Assembly (NCBI GenBank): GCA_964017155.1
Contig: OZ024857.1
Location: forward strand, 38,069,141-38,133,140
Source of the DNA: Oasisia sp. SBJ-2009
Lineage: Eukaryota; Annelida; Polychaeta; Sabellida; Siboglinidae
Length of the DNA stretch: 64,000 bases
Direction of reading: 5' to 3'
The position numbers were made by a program, and so were the translations under genes. Below the pieces are notes generated by a model. The model did not search any database. It saw nothing but the letters and a program-made list of their open reading frames with translations, and was not told where the DNA came from. Of this stretch, positions 1 to 11,200 are shown one piece after another; positions within the stretch are counted from its first letter, which is position 1, and each line of letters starts with the position of its first letter.

Positions 1-2202
1 TTTATAAAAATTGTCCATGGATTCAGAAACATGCACCATTTGTAACATATACTATCTGTAAAAATTGTGATATTACAAGGAATGGCAGCAGTGATCCATA
101 TAAATCTACAAGATAGGCCAGATTATCTATCAAAGATCAGTTGCAGAATGTGTTCATGGACTTTCATAGAAATTCTACACAGTATTTCTTTACCACATGG
201 CTAAGGTTTATTGTCCAAGACTATAACTCCAGTAGTTCTCTGGAGTGATATCGCGTGATCACACCCAATGAGTTTAACAAATTTGATGCCTGGACCTGTC
301 AGAATATTTTACATGGATGCATCAACTAAGCCATGGTTGAATTAAAAATTATAAAGTTCATATAACTGGAATGAGATCAGTCTAATTCCCAACATTAAGC
401 AGTTGCAAAGAGTCAGAGGGTAGTTGGTTACATTGTTTGTGACTGTTATACAAAACCATGTCAAATAATAATCCACGAAGAACTTCTTCAAAATGAAAAC
501 ACTGAAATAATGAAGATGACAAAGAAGACAACAGTATGGGTAATCAAACTTGAGAATACAGAAAAGACCTTGCCAAAATGTCTGGACTTGCATTGGATGG
601 TTGTAAAAAAGCCAAACAAATGTGTCTTCCCGGGTTTTTTAAACTAAGGTGACAAATTACTTTAAGTGTGTTGAACTATGTAAATTTGTGTGGCCTGATG
701 TCGAAGATATATTGACTGCCTCTACTGATAAAGATTGTGACATTAACATCCTCCCTGACCCACAGATGGACAGGAGTTCAATAATTGCTTTCGACGTATT
801 TTGAGTTAAATGTGACATACATCGCTGTACTGTGTGTACAATTATTGGCCAGTACAATTGTTATTTTTAGTAGAACATGAAGTTATGGTGTTCTGTAGTC
901 TTGCAGAAAAAAAAATGAGCATCAATTATTATTTGTTGTTTTATTCCAAAAATAGTCAGACTCGTAATTCCGTTACTATTGCATGTAATTCCGTTACCGA
1001 TCAAAACCTGTTCACTATAAAAAAACAGTACATATATCATGAGTAAAATTCTATCCAATACAAGGTCATGTTATATGTCTATTTATTAATGCAAGGTGTT
1101 GGCCCTGGTAGATTGCAGATTTCAGACGATATGTCATGACATTTAATAAAAACTGATGTTCAAATTTTCTGAGTAATTCCGTTACCATAATTAAAACAGC
1201 CATAATTTCGTAATTATTTTATATTTTTAACAGGTACCACTGGTACTTATAGGGTGTAGTGTGGACTTCAAACCATCTTTAAGTTTCTTTTCTAGACACA
1301 TGCTGAATGGGAAAATATAACTATTTTAAACAAAAAAATATTGTGAATTGTAATTCCGTTACCGTGGAATTGCCCAGTAGATAAAATAGCAATCCTAAGA
1401 TTAACCCAAAGATTAGCCAGCCTTTGATCAACTCTAACATCTCTAAATCACAAGGGCCAGATGGCATGTAACCATGATTCGTTCCTAAACCGATATGCCT
1501 CCCATCTAATACTAGTGATATATGACATTTCCAATCATGTGTTGACTCAGGACAAGTCCCCAAAGCTTACAAAGAAACAGAAACACAATCTAAATAGTCC
1601 ATATGATAACATAAGCAAATCCTTCAAACCAGTTTGAGAAGAAAGCTGTTGACATGGCCATTCTATATTTAATGAGCCACAATGCACACTGGCATGACGT
1701 GTCCATAGGACATGTTGCCAGTCACCGATACAGGTAGTACGGTGTATCCCCATTTTAACCAACAGTATATTATAAGTGATACTTGACATTGCAAATGAGA
1801 ATAGAAACCTTGAACAGCCAGCTTTACAGTGTCAAATTACCAATGATGTAGCTGTAAAGATTGATGATCCCATACGACCCATAGAGGTTTAGAAATGCGC
1901 GACAACATGGTAACATGATCTTTATTATTGCTATTTGTGAATTTGTTATTAAAGTGAGCAGTGTTGTAGTGTTAATATCAGTGCAAACCTCTCACTCTGT
2001 CATCTGCACATTTTGTTAAATAATGAGTCATCAAAGCTATGCATGATTTCTATTTTAAAAAAACAGCTATTATAAATTGCAAGTTAAAGTTACAAGTTTA
2101 AGAAAAATCAATGGATATTTTTTATTTGATCTACAAAGACACACACACATGCTCGCACAACTTGATACTGGCTGCCTCTGCATATGTTTGCACCTGTTTC
2201 AG
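1..2202. other. Upstream flank or first intron of CASD1; no exon recognised
   Basis: I see no convincing coding sequence here. Exon 1 of CASD1, which should encode a short cytosolic tail and the first membrane helix and end in phase 1, was looked for on the + strand and not found, so it probably lies left of the window. Open frames on both strands are short, AT-rich and without recognisable motifs. The only structure noticed is a repeated 13-mer, listed separately. Confidence 0.5.
964..1363. repeat. Four dispersed copies of a 13-bp motif
   Basis: GTAATTCCGTTAC occurs at 964, 985, 1173 and 1350, all in the same orientation within 400 bp. Three of the four copies continue with a further C. The sequence between copies is not similar by eye, so this is not a simple tandem array. 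It may be a decayed satellite or part of an unrecognised mobile element. Confidence 0.7.
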
Positions 2203-2299
2203 GTAATAATTCCTGTCGGTGGCTCCTGACAGATGGCCGTCTTCAGGGACGGGAGAACTGGCAGCCGTATGGGTGCATGATCCACAAGTATACTAAAAG
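2203..2299 (+). CDS. CASD1: CASD1 visible exon 1 (residues 1-31)
   Basis: It follows a TTTCAG acceptor, enters in phase 1, and ends in phase 2 at GTAGTG. It reads [13 protein letters not shown] and then [15 protein letters not shown], matching the start of the lumenal domain of CASD1 (the conserved WQP...CMIHKY stretch). It is too short and split to appear as an open frame with a start codon. Confidence 0.88.
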
Positions 2300-5200
2300 G
2301 TAGTGTATTCATGGTGTATGTATAATTGTATATGATAAAACAAACATGGCTGACATATATGTTCAGGTTTTCAAGCATGTCTAGAGCTAACACAACATGG
2401 CTTTGCACAGGATAAAAATATGTATATTTAATAATGGGCTTAATTGTCTTGTTAGTGAAATGTTAGTGAAATGGTTGGGATGCAAATAAACTTTATTTAT
2501 TGAAAAATTGATTTTGCAATGTGCTATAACTGAGTACATTAGCGACAGTGTGTGTAATTATAATGTTAAATATCCCTGTGATAATTATGAAAAGTTTATA
2601 CATTTTGACATATTTCAGCGAGTCATGCAACTGCATGCATTACATCTCGTATTGGGATGGAAAAAATGACATAGTGTTCCTGGGAGACTCGCGAATACGA
2701 CAACTCTACTTCGCATTTGTCAACATGCTCAGTCATGAGACGATACCCAGTGCCAAGAAACACTCAGATATACAGTACACAGACAAGAAACTCAAACTCA
2801 AAGTGGTAGGTACAATATAGTTGTAGTGGGGCTACTCGTATTGATCTTATGATGAGTATCCACAGTATTCATGGAGTAAGGAACAGACATTCAAAAGGAG
2901 CAACTGTAGCTACTGTCCTGGCCTGCACAGTTTGTATACACTGGATCAGTGGATAAGGTTCACTAGTTTGACCAAGTCCTAATGCATTCCTTGTAACAAC
3001 AGCACACCGTGTGACTGTGTGTAATTGTATATGTACTATGTAACCACAGGAAGCCAGCAACTTGTTAGTACTATTATTTATCCCATGGTGTGAGAGTGGT
3101 ATATGCATGTGTGAATGTGTTTGTGTATGAGTGGCGTATGCATGTGTAAATGTGTGCGTGTGTGAGTAGCATATATGCATGTGTAAATGCGTGCATATGT
3201 GAGTGACATATGCATGTGTGTTGCTCCTACACTCCATAGTTAATAGTGATTTTAAACATTGATCTTGTTAAATGTTTTATTTGCACTTTGTTTACAGTTT
3301 TGAATATTAAAATATATGTGACTTACCATAGATTCATTATCTTCTTGTCGTTTAGACAAATTCGTTTCAATTTTATAACTATTTGATAACTATTCGAAGG
3401 AAGTTCCCAGAAGTAATTATGTTTACCCCAAGTTGGTTAAGACCATGGGATTGAAACGTCCAGTAATTGCCAGTAGAATATTTAATTGATAATTTGAGTT
3501 ATGGCAAATTTTAATTTTTGAACAAGTTGGCAAGCAGCATATCATGAAGTTTATATTCGGGTATTGAGAACAAAACATAAGTTATTGAATTAACAAGGAA
3601 TATAAAATGTAGATTGAATAATGCTACTCACTATGAGAAGTTAGTTCTCTGAGCTGTGAAGATGTTGTTTTGCAGGAGTTCCTGTGGCATCCCATAATGA
3701 ACGAGTCGATGTATGACGTGTATCAGTCTTGGCTGCGACTGACCGCTTCCCCCAGGCCTGTTGTGGTCATCACGGGCAGTGCTACGGTCAGTCACAGGGT
3801 CACTAGCGAATGGACCTCCATATCTCACAGAACACTGATAGAATTAAGCATTCATTAGGTGCACTGGAAATGAGGCTACTGCTGTGGTCTACCTATGAAA
3901 CACATGCTTCCTTCTGCATAATTCTACCACACAAAACTGAATCTGCATGTAGTTTCTTTGGATTTGGCAATGAGTCTTGTTATATCTACCTACATATACA
4001 GTACCAATGTGATGTTCTCGCCAGATGGTATGACTTGTTGTTTCACTGTTCCTGTATAGTTCTGCCCAAGCCACCTCAAACTTTGTCAGGGGAATGACTT
4101 CGTGAGCCAAACATCTTATCTCATATTTTATATGGTGCCTAGAACAGTTTGATTTTTCCAAACTTTCAAATCAGTATACCCAGGTATGTTGAAAATGCAC
4201 TAAACATCACTGGTTTCTATAAACATTTCAAATCCATCCAACTTTCTTTGGAAGGGTTAAGCCATTACATATGGGACTCATGTTACCTACTTATAATGTA
4301 TGTATTTATACTTATTTATTGTACTTATCTACTTTATTTATTAATGAAAACAAATTTAGTGCTGATTAATATTTTTTATAATTTTATGTGTCTTATCAAC
4401 TGTATTTGGATCACCAATCTTATCACTGGCATTTCAGAGGCACATTAAAGACACATTTTAATGTATGTGTAATGCTTAAAACAGACAATAAAGTCTTTTG
4501 TAACTTTGAATGTATCTCAAAGTCATTTTCTGCTCGAGGAGCTCCACTCTTGGGGTGTCCAACTGGGTTTGGCTGGCATCCTTCATGATCCCAGCTTCCT
4601 GGGTAGCTTCACTCCTTACAGCACTTACATTTTGTTCTTTGGTCTTGGTTTCTGTAGCATAGTAATTTTACGAGGGTGCTAATTTGGTGAGGGTGCTAAC
4701 CTCATGCAAAACCTTCCTTTCTCATTTGACCTTGGAACTGGCCTGGTGGAGTTTTCTTTGGAAGGGAGTTCAAAGCAGTTTGTTTAGCTTCAGAAAGTTG
4801 GGAACTGTTTCTTCATCACATGCATAATTAGGATACACAACCACAGTTTAGAATAGAAACAATTACAAAAAATAAAATGAATATGTTTGTTTTATTACTG
4901 TTGTTGTTTTTCTTGCACAGTGGAGTATCAAAGAGAGCAACGCAAGTAACGAAGCTCTGCAGTATTACAAAGGTCAGCAGGTCACTGTCATGAATAGAAA
5001 ATGGTTTCCATGCATAATGTATGTTTGCCTTTTCAGCTGTGTCTACTTTTATGTTGTCTTATGAAATAATGCATTTATACAATTACTTATTATTTTAGAA
5101 ACGTGTATGTAATGGGTATTGTTTCCAAAAAAGGAATTATAAAGGGTTAACTATAATTAGTTTAATATGATATAGCAATGTTTTTATATTCCAGTCAGGA

Positions 5201-8200
5201 GTGACATTTAACATGTTTGCATTTGTAAATCAAATGACACAATTCTGGTACATTTTGCATGTTTTTTTAATTACTTTTTCATTGATTGATATGGCGAGAT
5301 TAAGTAAATATAAATCATTTGCAGGCAACCTTACCCATATCGTGCCATTGATTAACAAGTTGAAGAACACAACGAAGGTGATATGGATGCTACAAGGTGT
5401 GTCACTTCTTACACACAGAAATACATGTCTGTGGAATATTTATATCTACAATATTTGCATGACACTATTCAGTGAACTATTTCCTCTACAATTATACCTT
5501 TTTGTATGTTTGTATTTAGGAAACTGAATTTACATAAACATACGTTGTTTATTTTTAAAGTGTGTTTGTATTGTACAATGACTGTCTTCATTGCTTATGG
5601 TGGCAGGGACCAAATGTGCATAATATCAAAAACCAGTTTCAAGAAATCTTGATCATTCCCAACAGGGTATTTAGATGAGCCATGCATTCATATAGTCACA
5701 AAATTACATCTACTTTTCTAAGTGTAACTTCAGCCATATGTCCATATCTATGAGTGAAACTCGAGTTGGCCACATTTAATTGCCATTGAAATGATTAGAT
5801 TATGATTTCAGCCATACTTCAGCGTTTCATCAAGCCAGTCCTAGCCAAGAGACAGTGGGACTGCTATGAGTGAATGTCAATGCAAGAGCCCTGTTCTAGA
5901 CTTTGTTGCCGATCCCAATCGCTTTGCCAGTATTATGTCACTATTTTTGCAAGAATAATTGAATACAATCAGTTCTGTATCAATTTGATAAGTAAATACT
6001 AATCTAGGCCACTTGGTTTGTTACCAGTCTCGTTCTTTCTGCCTTGCTTTCTTTGAGGTATTTTGAGAACCCAGCAATCAAGGAACTTTCCAGTTTGGGG
6101 AGGGGTGTCTATGGTTTAAAAAAGCTGAATGGTTTAAGATATGATACACAATAGAAATAAATGTGAAGATTAAAAATATTAAGGGATTATAAAGTTAAGA
6201 GAATTTGTTTGAGTTACATTATTCCTAAACTAATAGTTGGAATAATAATTAAATGCATATGTAATATATAATGGTTCTAGAAGGTTGTACAATATGACGG
6301 TATGGCTACTGCTTGGCCGTTCGACCAGTTCTTCAGGGAGGACGGGAAGACAGGGAAGACAGGGAACAGAGAGGGGAGGGACTGGGCTTTGCAGGGGTCT
6401 GGGGGAGTGGGAGGGGGGTCCACCTTCTGTGGGCAGACCTCATGAGGATGTGTGTTGATTGAGCCTCTGTCCCTTCTGCTGGCAGACCTCATGAGGATGT
6501 GTGTTGATTGAGCCTCTGTCCCTTCTGCTGGCAGACCTCACGAGGATGTGTGTTGATTGAGCCTCTGTCCCTTCTGCCGGCAGACCTCATGAGGATGTGT
6601 GTTGATTGAGCCTCTGTCCCTTCTGCCGGCAGACCTCATGAGGATGTGTGTTGATTGAGCCTCTGTCCCTTCTGCTGGCAGACCTCACGAGGATGTGTGT
6701 TGATTGAGCCTCTGTCCCTTCTGCCGGCAGACCTCATGAGGATGTGTGTTGATTGAGCCTCTGTCCCTTCTGCCGGCAGACCTCATGAGGATGTGTGTTG
6801 ATTGAGCCTCTGTCCCTTCTGCTGGCAGACCTCACGAGGATGTGTGTTGATTGAGCCTCTGTCCCTTCTGCCGGCAGACCTCATGAGGATGTGTGTTGAT
6901 TGAGCCTCTGTCCCTTCTGCCGGCAGACCTCATGAGGATGTGTGTTGATTGAGCCTCTGTCCCTTCTGCCGGCAGACCTCATGAGGATGTGTGTTGATTG
7001 AGCCTCTGTCCCTTCTGCCGGCAGACCTCATGAGGATGTGTGTTGATTGAGCCTCTGTCCTTCCAGACCCCGTCGTTGAACACAAGCTGGGTCAGAACCG
7101 CAGCATGATCACCAACACCTGCGTGGACAAGTACAACACTGCCGCGTCTCACATCCTGTGAGTCTCCACTTGGACGTACAGTTTATACAGTTCTGTTGCA
7201 CCACACAGGTGGCCTATTTGTCACATGAAGTATTGCCTAGCAGAATGGAAACTTGTTGTGTTTCAATCTGCCACCCATAGATCATGTGCAGATGTCACAT
7301 GATGTGACTCAAATTTTGGCATGTCACATGACATCAGTGATCTAAATTCACGGGTGGTGGATTGAACCATACAAAGTTTCAGCTAAACACTCCAACGTAG
7401 GTTTTAATTCTTGCTGTCAACGCATGGAATGTTTTGGCACTCCATCATATATATTTTGTTGACATTTTAGCTCCAAATTTTCTTCATGACAACAACATAA
7501 GGGAGCATTGTTTAAGCGAGAAGTTCATGCAAGAAATGTATTTACCAACATTGTTGCCAGGGGAAAGTGTGATAAATAATCTCGATTGTAATGCGGCCAA
7601 ACAACTGGACCCACCAACTGTGTTGACCAGTACATGTGGGATGATATGTAAAGGTCTGTCTCCTGTAAAGTGTTTCTTGTCCCCAGTGGCCCAACATCAC
7701 CAGGCATTATTCAGCTATGCTACAGTAACTGCAAAAACACTTTATTTATTTTATTTGTCCACTAAACGTTTTGGCGGTTCCATTCTCCAATGAAGCCTGT
7801 CCCTGAGTATGGTTATGCCAAATGATTTTGTTTGTTGTGCCTCTGAGCTATACTTTTTAAGGTATACCGGTAGGCGCTATAGAAGTGTTACAGTTACTTA
7901 TTACCTTGTATTTTTATACTGATTTGTACACTAGATGAATTTAGCAAAAATGAATATTGTAATAGTGCAACCAATGTTTATCTACATGATAAATTGTGTA
8001 ATCCTATGATTAAGTCTAATTCAAATTTATTATTACAATACACATTATGTAGATTATTTGAAACTGCGATGGATAGTGAAGTCAACCAGGTGTAAAAACA
8101 CTGTTATGTCGTTGTCGTCCGTCCCAGCGCCTACAGTTCGGCTGAGATCTGGAAGTCCTCCCAGCGAGTGGCCAAAGGCCACCTCTCCAGCTCACCAGAC

Positions 8201-11200
8201 GGGCTCCATGCAGGCAAAGTGGCTCTCGACTTGGTAAGGCCAATAACAGTTTACATTTGCCAATGTTTACAGATGTACACACCTAGCATGACACTAACAG
8301 GTGCTATAGGAACAAAGAAGGCCGGGTGGTTTCAGCAAAAGATGTGAAAACAGTTGACTGAATTTGTAGATTTTGATTATGATCTGATGCAACGATGCCC
8401 AAGTTACTTAGTATTTTCCTGTCATTTAATGGATTTTTATGATTTATATATTTCTACAAACTTATTAATATATTTGTGTGTATTATATAATAATCATATA
8501 ACTATGACATGCTGTATGTACATTTATCATACATGGTTGACTTTCATCGTTTTACGAGATTTGAGCAGGAATTGGAATTGAACAATTACAGAACACATTA
8601 GAATTAAAAACATTATAGTGCAGCGGCCGGGACCCAAAATATTAGATGCACCCCTACCGGAGGTATAACAAGCTGGGACCAGTCTCATTTTGACCGTATG
8701 AATCTCTAGTTTCTGAAAAACGATGTTGTAGTTGCAGCAAACTTGTACAACATATTGAATTAACCCTTTGTGTGCAGCAAAAATATGAAAACAAATCGTT
8801 TTCACTTACTTACTTATTTTATGAAATTAGCCCAGTTAATTTTTAGAATTGGTAGTTATATCAATGTATTTCTTTGCAATGGACATGTAGCAATATATTT
8901 TAGGCAGTTTTATGCCGATAAAGGGGTTAAGGGTCCAAAAATATACCCCAAATATGGCGATGTCTGGTGATTTTGACCGAACTGAAGCACATTTTCATGC
9001 ACCCTACTACCAATACATGTTATAACAGTGTCATACCTGACTCTATTCATCACCCAGGATGTGTCATTGATAAATAATTAAGTTTGAGCATGGTGAAGTG
9101 TGTATAACATGGTCCATTAACCCTCTGTTTGCGACAACGCACAAACTACGTTTTTGAAATTTTGTTTTTGCTTTATCTTAATAAATACGGCATGCAGAGC
9201 AATAATTGTGGTATGTGAGTATATATGTTTTAGGGTATTCTGATTTCAAATATATAATTTTTTTGCTCCTCCGGCATTAATTTCCGCCATTTTTAAAGAT
9301 GGCGGTCGTCAATACAAATGTTACAATATATCAAATATTACATCACCTAGAGCAATTATTTTGACGTAGTTGGATAGCTTGGTGGATAGCGATGCCAACC
9401 ATATTATTTGTCACCTTCAACAACATAACAATTCGTGCCATTTTTAAAGATGGCGTCTGGCAAAGCTTATTATTTCCGTATTTAAGAAATACGGTATTTA
9501 GATCCATCTTTCACCACATTTTAAGTGTTTCGTATCGTCGAAGGTCGTAGCTAGTGTACAGTGGATACCTGTTTGACCCACTGTTGATATTAGTTATAAG
9601 TTTGAGACGAGTTCAACGTCGTATGTGATATGTTCCCTATTATCGCTCAATATACATGAAATCAGTGTTATGCTGATAAGGGTGTTAAGGGTAAAAACAT
9701 ATACCCAAAATATGGCGATTGTTGGTGATTTTGACCAAACTGAAGCACAGTTTCTTGCACGCTACTACCAATACATGTTATAACAGTGTCAGACCTGACT
9801 TTATTCATCACCCAGGATGTGTCATTAATAGAAAAATAAGTTTGAGCATGGTGAAGTGGGTATCTCAGTTTGCGACAATGCTCAAGCTATTTATTTTTAT
9901 TTTTCCTTTTTTGATGAATGCGGGTAGGCATGTGGAAAGTCCCAGCCATAATCATCACAAAGCAGCTAACAAATACCAACTGTTGCCTACTCGTAACATA
10001 ACAGATACCACACATGAAGTGAAACGAAGTCCCCATTTATTCAATCACACGTCTGTGTCCATCTCCTTTCCATCATCTCCTTCAGGTTTGTTGTTCTGAT
10101 CACCACAGCCTGTACAAGAACAAGCATCGATGCACTCTAGTCCGACAAGGAGACAAGGACACTTCCTCGCACTCAAACAGTCTTTATCGGTGCAGTAGAG
10201 GTGAGTCAGATCCCGAACCTCAACTGGAGCAGATGCCTGAGTGAACATTGTCTGTGTAATACCTCCATCATCGCAAGCAGTCCAGCCATGGACAACTGGT
10301 TCGATCACTTCTTCGTTAGGCATGTGGCTATTGCACCAAATACGTGTTTGGTATTTTGCTCGAAGGACGTGCTTTTTGAAGGCATCCTCCGTCGGGGGAA
10401 GCATGGATGCGGACTTGTCTGTTGTCATAGCCATGATGTAGCACAATGATCACACAGCTCAACTCCAAGGACTGGTTGCTGAGAAGGCGAACTGTACGTT
10501 TCTGAACCACTTCTGCCAAATCCTTGAACGTTCTGAAGTGGTTCTCGTTTAGCAATTTAACCATTGCCATGCCATCAACGATATATGCGGATGAAGTGGA
10601 TGTTGGTATCTGTGGCAGCTCTGTTAAAACGTCCGGACAATTTGATTCAAGCTTCTTGGCTAAGTTGGCCTTATTGGTCTTTCTCATCGTTCCATCACCA
10701 TGGAAGAGGGCCGGTGGTACTGCAGCCAGTTCGTACTGGAGAACTTTCCTCAGGTCAACATCACGACCCTTGGAGTCTCCCAGTAGCCGTCGAAACAATA
10801 CCTCACTCTCAATTATCAGCTTTCGATCCTTGTCGTTTAGGAATGCTTTCTTCATGTCCGCAAATGTTGACATGGTGCATTTCTGCATTGGTTCCCAGAA
10901 ACCTTTCGTGGGCTCGTCCCAAAGTCATTTGCTTGACAAAGTCACAGAAGACCACTTAGCCCCTCTCTGGGATGCCCTTCGTAGAATCCTCAACTTCACG
11001 TGATGCTATTTTACCTGTGGTGATGTTCATTAGATGGTCTGGAACATCATCCAAGTCAAATCGATCCTGGCACTGACTGTAAAGGTATTCCTTCATGTCC
11101 TTCACATTCTTTCTGTCCTTGTTCGAACGAGAAGTCCCCAGCTCTTCATGCATTTTTCCATTGGTCTCAGAGTTACAAAGTTCTTTGAAAGCCTCCGCAT

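Noticed and set aside
6434..7063. CRISPR array
   Set aside because: Units are contiguous with no unique spacers, and the locus is an animal intron.
7434..7793. 119-codon + frame in a CASD1 intron
   Set aside because: No domain or family resemblance; consistent with chance in this composition.
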